From positions 1-8,508 of the forward strand of contig JACDEQ010000080.1 in assembly GCA_013816225.1 (NCBI GenBank): a stretch of 8,508 nucleotides of DNA, written 5' to 3'. This stretch comes from Armatimonadota bacterium. Its GTDB lineage: Bacteria > Armatimonadota > Fimbriimonadia > Fimbriimonadales > ATM1. The position numbers were made by a program, and so were the translations under genes. Positions 1 through 5,830 of this stretch are shown one piece after another (position 1 is the first letter of the stretch; every line of letters begins with the position of its first letter). The notes beneath the pieces were generated by a model that saw nothing but the letters and a program-made list of their open reading frames with translations, did no database searches and had not been told where the DNA came from.

Positions 1-2
1 CA

Positions 3-878
3 TTCAGGGGTGTCAATACGCCAGTGTGGGCGGTCAATGAAACATCGTTCGACGGTGTGCAGATCGCTTTTTTTTCAGCGGGCTCCGAAGCTTCCCTCCA
101 GTGGGCGCCGGCCGCGGTCAAGAAAGGCGCCGTGGTGGTGGACAATTCGAGCGCATTTAGAATGTCTCCAGAATCGCCTCTCGTAATCCCCGAGATCAAC
201 TGGCAGCACGTCCTTCCCGAGCATCGAATCTTTCCGGTAGGCAACTGCACGGCGATCATTTTAATGATGGCGGTCGCGCCATTGCGGCGCTTCGGCAAAT
301 TGAAACGACTCGTAATAAGCACCTACCAGAGTGCGAGCGGCGCGGGCGCGCGGGCCATGCAAGAACTCCTGGATCAATGTAGGGACGTCCTGGACGGCCG
401 CGAGCCCGTTCCCCAGGTTTTTCCGCACCCTACCGCTTTCAATCTTTTCAGCCATAACACGCCAATCAACGCGGAAGGCTATAACGGCGAAGAGTGGAAG
501 GTCATACAAGAGACGCGCAAGACGCTCGATGCCCCGGACCTAAGAATCGAGGTGACTTGTGTGCGGGTACCCGTTATGAGGGCACACAGCCTGACGGCCA
601 ACGTAGAGTTCGACGGTCCCGCGCCATCGGTCGAGGCGATGAAGGAGGCTTACGAGGCCTTCAGCGGGGTCGAACTTGTCGATGACCGGGCAGCCAACTG
701 TTTCCCGATGCCCTCCCTCGCCGCGACCCGCGACGAGGTGCTCGTCGGCCGATTGCGTCGGGACAATTCGAACCCGAACGCCGTAAGCCTGTTCGCATGC
801 GGTGACCAGCTGCGGAAGGGCGCTGCTCTCAACGGGATCCAAATCGCCGAACGGCTCGTCGCCGAAGGTAAGGTCTGA
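3..878 (+). CDS. asd: Aspartate-semialdehyde dehydrogenase, 5' end outside the window
   Basis: Catalyses the NADPH-dependent reduction of aspartyl-4-phosphate to aspartate-4-semialdehyde, the shared step towards lysine/diaminopimelate, threonine and methionine. The frame is open to the left edge (read from base 3), so the N-terminal nucleotide-binding part, roughly 50-60 residues by family length, is missing; the GTG at 24 is not a real start. Visible family blocks are AFFSAG, VVVDNSSAFRM, the active-site GNCTA with the catalytic cysteine codon at 246-248, STYQSASGAGARAM, and RVPVMRAHS with the substrate-site histidine codon at 585-587. The C-terminus DQLRKGAALNGIQIAERL is also typical. The TGA at 876-878 is followed two bases later by the dapA ATG, so the two are surely cotranscribed. 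Family assignment is very secure. Confidence 0.95.
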   Translation, partial: FRGVNTPVWAVNETSFDGVQIAFFSAGSEASLQWAPAAVKKGAVVVDNSSAFRMSPESPLVIPEINWQHVLPEHRIFPVGNCTAIILMMAVAPLRRFGKLKRLVISTYQSASGAGARAMQELLDQCRDVLDGREPVPQVFPHPTAFNLFSHNTPINAEGYNGEEWKVIQETRKTLDAPDLRIEVTCVRVPVMRAHSLTANVEFDGPAPSVEAMKEAYEAFSGVELVDDRAANCFPMPSLAATRDEVLVGRLRRDNSNPNAVSLFACGDQLRKGAALNGIQIAERLVAEGKV

Positions 879-880
879 CG

Positions 881-1783
881 ATGGGTGCATTCCAGTCCCC
901 CAAAGAGTGGGGCCCGCTCTTGACCGCCATGGTCACCCCCATGAACGAAGATGGCAGCGTCAACTACGGGGAGGCGGAAAAGATCGCCCACCATCTGGTC
1001 GATGCGCAGCGGAATACAGGCATCGTCGTAGCCGGTACCACGGGCGAATCGCCAACGCTGAGCGACGAAGAGAAATTCGAGCTGCTGCGCGTTGTGCTGG
1101 CGGCCGTTCGAGATAAAGCTGCAGTCGTTTTCGGGGCCGGCACATACGATACATCCCATAGCAAGAAGCTTGCCGGGGCGGCGACTGAAATGGGCGCTCA
1201 CGGCGTAATGCTCGTTTCCCCTTATTACAACAAGCCCTCGCAGGAAGGTCTCTACCAGCATTTCAAGCACGTGGCCTCGAGTACCGACTTGCCGGTCATG
1301 CTGTACAACATCCAAGGTAGAACCGCGGTCAATATCGAGACGTCGACGCTAGTGCGGCTCGCCGAGGACGTGCCCAACATCTGTGCCGTAAAAGAAGCTA
1401 GCGGCAGCCTAGCTCAGGCCGCAGAAGTCGCCGCTGCGGTTCCAGAAGGATTTCGGCTGTATTCCGGCGACGACATTCTAACGCTCCCGATACTGAGTGT
1501 GGGTGGGATCGGAGTTGTCAGCGTTGCCGGCCATGTTGCGGGCAAAGAGATCATGGAAATGATGGAAACTTTTTTCAGATCTCCCTTCGACGCGGCTGCC
1601 ATGAACCGAAAGTTGGTGCCCTTAGTCAATGCGATCTTTTGCACCACGAGCCCCTCGCCCATCAAGTACGCCTTGTCGCTGATCGGATTCGATACGCGCA
1701 ACGCGCGCCTCCCTATCGTGCCGCTGACCAACGAGCAGGAGGAAGTCGTGCGAAGCGCAATGGCTGGCCTTGGTCTCATCTAA
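881..1783 (+). CDS. dapA: 4-hydroxy-tetrahydrodipicolinate synthase
   Basis: Condenses pyruvate with aspartate semialdehyde, the product of the upstream gene, in the first committed step to diaminopimelate and lysine; cytoplasmic. The product is 300 residues, the usual length for a DapA (beta/alpha)8 barrel. Catalytic elements are visible: GTTGE at 52-56, YYNKP at 115-119, Tyr142 and Arg147 in YNIQGRT, and the Schiff-base lysine Lys171 in AVKEASG. These match the E. coli catalytic residues with an offset of about nine. The loop normally reading YNVPGRT or YNVPSRT has Ile-Gln instead of Val-Pro, a small variation. The ATG at 881 lies two bases after the asd stop; AAGG in the end of asd can serve as ribosome binding site. 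Ends in TAA. Confidence 0.95.
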   Translation: MGAFQSPKEWGPLLTAMVTPMNEDGSVNYGEAEKIAHHLVDAQRNTGIVVAGTTGESPTLSDEEKFELLRVVLAAVRDKAAVVFGAGTYDTSHSKKLAGAATEMGAHGVMLVSPYYNKPSQEGLYQHFKHVASSTDLPVMLYNIQGRTAVNIETSTLVRLAEDVPNICAVKEASGSLAQAAEVAAAVPEGFRLYSGDDILTLPILSVGGIGVVSVAGHVAGKEIMEMMETFFRSPFDAAAMNRKLVPLVNAIFCTTSPSPIKYALSLIGFDTRNARLPIVPLTNEQEEVVRSAMAGLGLI

Positions 1784-1837
1784 GTCATGGAACCCGGTAT
1801 CGATCTCGGGTGTCTAAGAGTTAGATAGCCCCCAAGC

Positions 1838-1844
1838 AGGAGGT
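1838..1844 (+). promoter_or_regulatory. Strong Shine-Dalgarno sequence for the gene at 1852
   Basis: AGGAGGT seven bases before ATG 1852 is a full-length Shine-Dalgarno match, stronger than any other in the window. It fixes the start at 1852. No convincing promoter was found in the 68 bases after dapA, so this gene may be read from the asd-dapA transcript. Confidence 0.75.
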
Positions 1845-1851
1845 AAACAAT

Positions 1852-2607
1852 ATGAAGAAATTCTTAGGTTTGGCAGTTTTGGCGTTGGCCGCCCCGGTTA
1901 TTGCCGACGATTTTATCGACAATTTGATGCAGCGATACCGGCTCAACTGGGACGATGCCGCGCTGATCGGCGGACTTAGCCGAGATTTCAAACTCGACCC
2001 GAGTGTTGTTCTGGATACTCGAAACCGTTACGGCATGCACGATGACGACCTCATCTCGACGCTTTATTTCCGGCGCAACAGCCGCCGAGACATGGACGAC
2101 ATCTATCGGATGCGTGAGAGCGGAATGGGTTGGGGCGAAATCGCCCACAAGATCGGGATGCACCCGGGCGAATTCAACAAGATGCGAAAGAGCTGGGGCG
2201 AAATGCGTGACCGCGACCTCGCAGAAGACCTCTGGCGCGACCAGCTCCGACACCGCTCTAAGTCGGACCTCGACTGGGCTCGCAACAAGAATCTAAGCTG
2301 GCGCGACATCTATGTCGCCGATAAGGCTTCCCGTGACCGCAACAAGAACTTCCGCGATATCCTGACCGGCTATCGCCGTGACGGCGATTGGGGCCGTGTT
2401 GGCGGCGCCTTCGACCCTCGATACGATGGGCGTTGGGGCAACGACCGGCCGGGATGGTCACCAAGGAAGTCGGACAAGAACAAGAAGACCATCAAAAGAG
2501 ATCGCCCGGCGCTTACCGCGCGAGACGCCGAAGTGAACAAATCGAAGCCAAGGAAACCTAAGGGCAAAGGCAAAAATAAGTCCAAGGGTGGCAACGACGA
2601 CAACTAA
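1852..2607 (+). CDS. Secreted, highly charged hypothetical protein with basic tail
   Basis: A 251-residue protein whose family I do not recognise. Residues 1-18 form a classic signal peptide (KK, then a hydrophobic run, cleavage likely at VIA-DD), so it should be exported. The mature part is dominated by Asp, Arg, Lys and Trp. Tryptophan-centred segments recur (LNWDDAALIGGLS near 31-43, MGWGEIAHKIG near 92-102, LSWRDIYVADKAS near 148-160, GDWGRVGGAFD near 178-188), suggesting three or four diverged helical repeats. Residues about 205-246 are a Lys/Arg-rich, low-complexity tail likely to be disordered and able to bind an anionic polymer such as DNA, RNA or polysaccharide; that role is inference. 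It follows dapA by 68 bases with a strong ribosome binding site and ends at TAA before a hairpin terminator. Real gene: high confidence; function unknown. Confidence 0.85.
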   Translation: MKKFLGLAVLALAAPVIADDFIDNLMQRYRLNWDDAALIGGLSRDFKLDPSVVLDTRNRYGMHDDDLISTLYFRRNSRRDMDDIYRMRESGMGWGEIAHKIGMHPGEFNKMRKSWGEMRDRDLAEDLWRDQLRHRSKSDLDWARNKNLSWRDIYVADKASRDRNKNFRDILTGYRRDGDWGRVGGAFDPRYDGRWGNDRPGWSPRKSDKNKKTIKRDRPALTARDAEVNKSKPRKPKGKGKNKSKGGNDDN

Positions 2608-2625
2608 TTGCGACTGAAATGATCC

Positions 2626-2656
2626 GGGGCCCGCTCGAGTGGGCCTCTGTCTTTTT
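2626..2656 (+). terminator. Intrinsic terminator after the secreted basic protein gene
   Basis: GGCCCGC pairs with GTGGGCC (one G-U pair) around a short loop, followed a few bases later by CTTTTT. It lies 18 bases after the stop of the gene ending at 2607 and separates that transcript from the next gene. It also argues against any start codon upstream of about 2660 for the following gene. Confidence 0.65.
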
Positions 2657-2666
2657 AAGGCACGTC

Positions 2667-2675
2667 TGCTACACT
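2667..2675 (+). promoter_or_regulatory. Extended -10 promoter candidate for the NurA-like gene
   Basis: TGCTACACT is an extended -10 element (TGn followed by TACACT, four of six matches to TATAAT). No good -35 is visible 16-18 bases upstream, because the terminator U-tract occupies that place. A start site near 2682 would give a leader of about 30 bases to the ATG at 2714. Inference from motif only. Confidence 0.35.
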
Positions 2676-2713
2676 CGGCCGTGGGGAAGACCGTTTCTTC
2701 GGTGCTGGCAGCC

Positions 2714-3658
2714 ATGCCAGAGATACGCGTTATCAAGCGGCAGTACGAGCCCCAAGATGAAATTGCTTTCGCCGAGGGTGCGCCGACAGCAGAAGACTCG
2801 GAAGTTGTGGAGGGGAAGGAATTGGCCGCGATGCAGGTGTCGCAGACCTCGAAGAGTGGCTTTACACACTTCATAGATGGCGCCCAGAGAAGCAGGCTGG
2901 CGTTCTTCGATGGCCAGGCTCCCGGCTACATGGCACATATTAGTGCTGCGATCCTCGAACGCGTCGAGAGAGAAATGCTTCGCTGTTGGCACGAGGCGAG
3001 CGAGCTTGCCTTCTTCGCCCCAACGGGCGGCTCCGCCCTAGACGCGTTGGAGCGGGCCGAGTTCAAGGTGCGCCGCGTGGAGGTGGCGGAGGAGGTAGGC
3101 ATGTCTGCCCTGATCGAGAGCGTCAAAACCAAGATCGGCACGGCTCGCGACGAACTGGAATCCAAGCTGAAAGTCGACTGGATGCGGTCGGATACCGGTG
3201 GTTGGCTTTTGGCGGACGGCGGCATCGCGTACGCGGCCAATCGTGCGTCCGGCGATCATCGAGTTGCGGGGGTCATAAAGTCGCACCGCAAGCAGTACTT
3301 TGCAAAGAGGCAGTCTGCGGAGGTAGTGCTCAACTTGAAAGAATGCGAGCGCACTTCGGTTTTTATCGCAAAGACGGGCGCCCTTGGACAGTATTTCGCC
3401 TATAGCTGGTACCTGCGGCTGCGCGACGATCGCGGTGAGTCGCCGGCATTCGGCCTGGTGCGGGTCGAGCTGCCGTTCGTGGAAGCGAGTTTCGGCTGGG
3501 CTGATCAAGTAAGCGGTTGGCTTCTGGCCGAGAGGGCGCCGCTGTCGCTACCCGATATGCGGTACGACCGCATGCTCTATCCGATTCGGCGCGTCGAGAT
3601 GTTCCTCAATGCGTCTCAGCCGAGTGAGGAAGCCATGCAGGCGCTTCTGGGGGTTTGA
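2714..3658 (+). CDS. NurA-like nuclease-fold protein, stand-alone
   Basis: A 314-residue cytoplasmic protein that resembles NurA-domain proteins (RNase H-like 5'-3' nucleases that elsewhere work with the HerA helicase in DNA end resection). Recognised by motif order: HFIDGAQRSRL near 52-62, GWLLADGG near 163-170, GVIKSHRKQYF near 186-196, WYLRLRDD near 232-239, GLVRVELP near 247-254 and LYPIRRVE near 288-295. Asp55 and Asp168 are the likely metal-binding acids. The assignment rests on memory of family patterns, not on a search. The open frame extends back to 2639, but that lies inside the upstream terminator hairpin; ATG 2714 is preferred, although it has no clear Shine-Dalgarno. No HerA partner is in the window. 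Its last 53 bases overlap the convergent glycosyltransferase gene. Confidence 0.6.
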   Translation: MPEIRVIKRQYEPQDEIAFAEGAPTAEDSEVVEGKELAAMQVSQTSKSGFTHFIDGAQRSRLAFFDGQAPGYMAHISAAILERVEREMLRCWHEASELAFFAPTGGSALDALERAEFKVRRVEVAEEVGMSALIESVKTKIGTARDELESKLKVDWMRSDTGGWLLADGGIAYAANRASGDHRVAGVIKSHRKQYFAKRQSAEVVLNLKECERTSVFIAKTGALGQYFAYSWYLRLRDDRGESPAFGLVRVELPFVEASFGWADQVSGWLLAERAPLSLPDMRYDRMLYPIRRVEMFLNASQPSEEAMQALLGV

Positions 3659-4571
3659 ATATCCTGCTTCGAATCGGCTTCGGCGCCAGCGTAGCCAAGT
3701 ATCGCAGGACCGACTTGAACCTGCCGGGATGGAGCTGCAGCGATAGCAAGTACAGTTCCCGACCCTTTCGAGGATCACCTGCCATGACCTCCTCGGTGGC
3801 GAGGCATGCCGCGGCGTGGGCAAGCTGTTTTCGAAGCGCCGGCCATTTATGGAGAAGCTCGCGGCGCCGCTCCAGAACGCCGAGCCGGATACGTATGTCC
3901 TCGCTAAGGGACGTTTGAAATCGATAGATTGTGTTGTGGCTATGCACCCGGTAAAACGTGAGCTTCTCGTCGACGAATCCGACTGTCCCTTTCGCGGCCA
4001 AGCGAAGCCACATATCCCAATCGCCGATGTTCCTGAACGACTCGTCGAAGCCTCCCGCCATGCGAGCCATGTCCGCGCGCATCATGACCGAGCTGGCGAT
4101 TGCATGGTTCCTCTCGATGAACAAGGGCAGAAGGTCGCCCGTAGGAGTGCGGGGGAATTCGAAGCCCATCGGCTTACCGCCTATGACATTCCCGTCTTCG
4201 TCGATAAAATCGCCGAACGTGTGGCAAAACGCCATCGCCGGGTCACTTTCCATTAGCGCCACCTGGAGCTCGATCTTCTTCGGCAGCCATGCGTCATCGC
4301 TGTTGAGGACTGCGGCGTACTTGCCGCGAGCCAATTCGAGCGCCTGATTCAGGACGCCGTACGTGCCTCTGTTCTGCTCGTTCTGCACCAACCGGACTCG
4401 TTCCCCGTACGACCTCAGTATCTCGGGCGAACTGTCGGGGCTATTATCGTCCACGACAATGACTTCGACATTTTCGTAGGTTTGGTTCAGCGCCGAGTCC
4501 AGGCATTCGCGCAGGTACGTTTCGTGCTTGTAGCTGGTAAATAGAACGCTAACCAGCGGGCGATCGCTCAT
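3606..4571 (-). CDS. Family 2 glycosyltransferase
   Basis: A 321-residue GT-A fold glycosyltransferase, likely transferring a sugar from a nucleotide-sugar donor to a surface polysaccharide or glycan; cytoplasmic or membrane-associated, with no clear transmembrane helix. Visible are the N-terminal VSVLFTSYKHETYLRECLDS, VIVVDDNSPDSS (Asp41-Asp42, nucleotide binding), NRGTYGVLNQAL, the metal-site region VLNSDDAWLPKK (Asp92-Asp93) and the acceptor-side block GGFDESFRNIGDWDMWLR with Asp184 and Asp186. The frame runs further upstream, but family alignment starts at MSDRPLVSVL, and that ATG (4571) overlaps the TGA of the upstream lipoprotein gene as ATGA, pointing to translational coupling. The last 53 bases overlap the convergent NurA-like gene. 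Donor and acceptor cannot be told from sequence. Confidence 0.9.
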   Translation of the reverse strand: MSDRPLVSVLFTSYKHETYLRECLDSALNQTYENVEVIVVDDNSPDSSPEILRSYGERVRLVQNEQNRGTYGVLNQALELARGKYAAVLNSDDAWLPKKIELQVALMESDPAMAFCHTFGDFIDEDGNVIGGKPMGFEFPRTPTGDLLPLFIERNHAIASSVMMRADMARMAGGFDESFRNIGDWDMWLRLAAKGTVGFVDEKLTFYRVHSHNTIYRFQTSLSEDIRIRLGVLERRRELLHKWPALRKQLAHAAACLATEEVMAGDPRKGRELYLLSLQLHPGRFKSVLRYLATLAPKPIRSRIFKPPEAPAWLPHSAETH

Positions 4572-5257
4572 CGTGTACGTATCTCGATCGACCAGTCGAC
4601 CATGTCCAAACTCGGATCGCTGACATCTCCCTCCGGCTCGTTCTGAAGGTCCGAGTTTCGGTAGATGTTCGGGCCCGTCACATCGATGGTGATGTAATCG
4701 TTGATCGAGCCGGGTTCCGTAGAATTGCCGAGTGCGTCCCAATACTTGGGGTTCGGATCGTTGGGGTCCGTCGGAACGCGGTCCATTGTCAGCAAGTTGA
4801 TTTGCAGCGCCCGAATCGAGAGGGCGTCGCGTGGGTTCGGCCTCAGCTGCGTCGCATCGATCTCGAAGTCAAGCCTGACGTCCTCAGGCCCCGGCGTAAA
4901 GAAATTGACCGGTATGCCGGTTTGAAAATAAGTGAGCAGATTCTGGTCCGCGAACTTGAAAACGGCGTATCCTCCATTCGGCTGAAAGCCGTCATAGCGA
5001 ACGAAGTGCGTGGCCTTCCCGGCGACAAACCCGTTTCCCCATGGTGGGGCAACGACGGGGATTGGTCCGCCATTCTGGCCTGTAAGGTCGTTCGCGTCGT
5101 TGATCGCGACGATGTAGACGTAGTTCGGGTTCACTGGGGCTGCGAGCCGAATGATGAAGCGAAACCGCTTCGTAAATATCCCGCCTCCACCCTCGGGAAA
5201 CTTGGCGCATCCGAAAACCAGCAGGCAGACGGTAAAGAAAACGACGCCCCGTATCAT
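4568..5257 (-). CDS. Putative lipoprotein, function unknown
   Basis: A 229-residue exported protein with a signal peptide and a lipobox ending in LLVFGC, so Cys17 should be lipidated and the mature protein anchored to a membrane. After it comes a short Gly-rich linker (PEGGGG) and then a mostly beta-type, Asn/Pro/Asp-rich domain with segments such as YVYIVAINDAND and VRLDFEIDATQL. This resembles the many short outer-surface lipoproteins of Fimbriimonas-type genomes; I know no function for it. No Shine-Dalgarno is visible upstream of ATG 5257, so the message may be leaderless or weakly translated. The stop overlaps the start of the glycosyltransferase gene by ATGA, making a two-gene operon that diverges from the tRNA. 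Confidence 0.8.
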   Translation of the reverse strand: MIRGVVFFTVCLLVFGCAKFPEGGGGIFTKRFRFIIRLAAPVNPNYVYIVAINDANDLTGQNGGPIPVVAPPWGNGFVAGKATHFVRYDGFQPNGGYAVFKFADQNLLTYFQTGIPVNFFTPGPEDVRLDFEIDATQLRPNPRDALSIRALQINLLTMDRVPTDPNDPNPKYWDALGNSTEPGSINDYITIDVTGPNIYRNSDLQNEPEGDVSDPSLDMVDWSIEIRTR

Positions 5258-5267
5258 AACTACTATT

Positions 5268-5298
5268 CTGACGGGTTCGGGGGCCTATTTGGTATCCT
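5268..5298 (+). promoter_or_regulatory. Candidate tRNA promoter
   Basis: TATCCT at 5293-5298 is a plausible -10 about 14 bases before the tRNA 5' end. CTGACG at 5268-5273 is a weak -35 at a long 19-base spacing. The shared 54-base intergenic region must also hold the promoter of the divergent lipoprotein gene. Confidence 0.3.
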
Positions 5299-5311
5299 TC
5301 GTCTTCGCCGC

Positions 5312-5387
5312 GGGCCCGTAGCTCAGTGGTCAGAGCGGGCGGCTCATAACCGCTTGGTCGCAGGTTCAAGTCCTGCCGGGCCCACCA
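5312..5387 (+). tRNA. tRNA with CAT anticodon, tRNA-Ile2 like
   Basis: A complete 76-base cloverleaf with encoded CCA. The acceptor GGGCCCG (5312-5318) pairs perfectly with CGGGCCC (5377-5383), followed by A and CCA. D stem GCTC/GAGC (5321-5324/5333-5336); anticodon stem 5338-5342/5350-5354 with loop CTCATAA, anticodon CAT at 5345-5347; variable loop TGGTC; T stem GCAGG/CCTGC around TTCAAGT. The G1-C72 pair rules out an initiator. The D loop and the stretch CGCTTGGTCGC-GGTTCAAGTCC closely resemble E. coli tRNA-Ile2 (ileX), whose C34 is converted to lysidine by TilS to read AUA. Elongator tRNA-Met is the alternative. The tRNA itself is certain; its identity is moderately supported. Confidence 0.93.
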
Positions 5388-5456
5388 TTTGCGTCCGTCT
5401 ACTGCCGCTGGCGAGATTGACTGAAGACTGCAGAACGATTTCACCGCTCGCTTCGG

Positions 5457-5633
5457 GGGTGCCCAGGATAATCGCTGGTTGATTTTGGGGGCGCCTCCTT
5501 CGCGAGCTTATCCTTGACGGGTTCACGAACTTGGCGGACATAATCGACAACTGTTCTAAGCGCATGGACTGAGGATAAGCTCGCGCAGCGGTAGTAAAAA
5601 GTGAGAGTTTATTGCCGCTTGTCCTGGGCACCC
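5457..5633. repeat. Nested perfect inverted repeats between tRNA and riboswitch
   Basis: An outer 12-bp repeat, GGGTGCCCAGGA at 5457-5468, is exactly complementary to 5622-5633. Inside it a 14-bp repeat, CGCGAGCTTATCCT at 5501-5514, is exactly complementary to 5572-5585. The spacers between the arms (32 and 36 bases) do not pair well, and the inner loop is 57 bases. The whole spans 177 bases and holds no convincing gene. It could form a long interrupted stem in RNA or a cruciform, or be the ends of a degraded mobile element. No target-site duplication and no transposase is seen. The right outer arm lies where the -35 of the riboswitch promoter would be. Confidence 0.8.
5514..5544 (+). promoter_or_regulatory. 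Promoter-like site inside the inverted-repeat loop
   Basis: TTGACG (5514-5519) and CATAAT (5539-5544) each match five of six consensus bases, but the spacer is 19 bases, longer than the ideal 17. Transcription would start near 5551, run through the right-hand repeat arms and reach the riboswitch 130 bases later. It may serve the riboswitch gene or a small RNA. Motif evidence only. Confidence 0.3.
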
Positions 5634-5649
5634 AAATGCAGAGGCAAGG

Positions 5650-5655
5650 TAAAAT
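5650..5655 (+). promoter_or_regulatory. -10 element of the riboswitch transcript
   Basis: TAAAAT preceded by AGG, the same AGGTAAAAT word found before gcvPA at 7890-7898. A start near 5662 would place the TPP aptamer about 20 bases into the RNA, which fits. No good -35 is found at 16-18 bases spacing; that position is covered by the outer inverted-repeat arm (5622-5633), which might bind an activator (inference). Confidence 0.45.
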
Positions 5656-5681
5656 CCACTCAGTAAGGCGAAAGCCATTTC

Positions 5682-5770
5682 CCGCTAGGGGAGCCCGCGT
5701 GGGCTGAGAGTCCTGGAGTAGCCAGGAGACCCTTGAACCTGATTCGGTTAGTACCGGCGTAGGAAAGCGG
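5682..5770 (+). promoter_or_regulatory. TPP riboswitch (THI element) aptamer
   Basis: Matches the conserved thiamine pyrophosphate aptamer in order: P1 CCGCT (5682-5686) with AGCGG (5766-5770); AGGGG; AGCCC/GGGCT hairpin (5692-5696/5701-5705); the CTGAGA core (5704-5709); a variable hairpin TCCTGG/CCAGGA (5711-5716/5722-5727); then ACCCTTGAACCTGAT, the CGGT-tagt-ACCG hairpin and GGCGTAGGAAA. Both halves of the TPP pocket, CTGAGA for the pyrimidine arm and CTTGAACCTGAT with GGCGTAGG for the pyrophosphate arm, are intact. A terminator follows 15 bases later. Class identification is secure. What is unusual is the gene it precedes. Confidence 0.95.
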
Positions 5771-5785
5771 ACGGGATTCATTTCG

Positions 5786-5812
5786 AAGCCGTTCCGCGAG
5801 GAACGGCTTTTT
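5786..5812 (+). terminator. Riboswitch expression-platform terminator
   Basis: AAGCCGTTCC (5786-5795), loop GCGA, GGAACGGCTT (5800-5809) form a perfect 10-bp stem running into TTTTT. It lies between aptamer and start codon. GGAA..CGG at 5762-5770, which contains the 3' strand of aptamer helix P1, can instead pair with CCGTTCC at 5789-5795 with a two-base bulge. The two folds exclude each other, as expected for a switch that terminates when TPP is bound. The mechanism is inferred from the fold. Confidence 0.88.
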
Positions 5813-5830
5813 GCTTTGAAGGAGCAGAAA

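Larger units (their letters stand above)
5388..5681. other. Intergenic region without a convincing gene
   Basis: These 294 bases between the tRNA and the TPP aptamer hold the nested inverted repeats and two promoter-like sites, listed separately. Frames crossing the stretch have no family character; minus-strand frames that look protein-like are the antisense of the tRNA. No terminator is evident directly after the tRNA. Confidence 0.6.

Noticed and set aside
1792..1811. Hairpin ACCCG...CGGGT after dapA as a terminator
   Set aside because: Only five pairs with a ten-base loop and no U-tract.
4992..5444. Minus-strand reading frame containing DLNLRPSGYEPPALTTEL
   Set aside because: This is the well-known false protein made by translating the antisense of a tRNA; the tRNA at 5312-5387 explains it.
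5388..5640. Integron attC site or phage attachment site next to the tRNA
   Set aside because: No repeat of the tRNA 3' end, no integrase, and the inverted-repeat arms do not match attC core sites.
5344..5781. Minus-strand frame of 145 residues ending GPAGLEPATKRL
   Set aside because: Again antisense of the tRNA, and it runs across the riboswitch; no family features.
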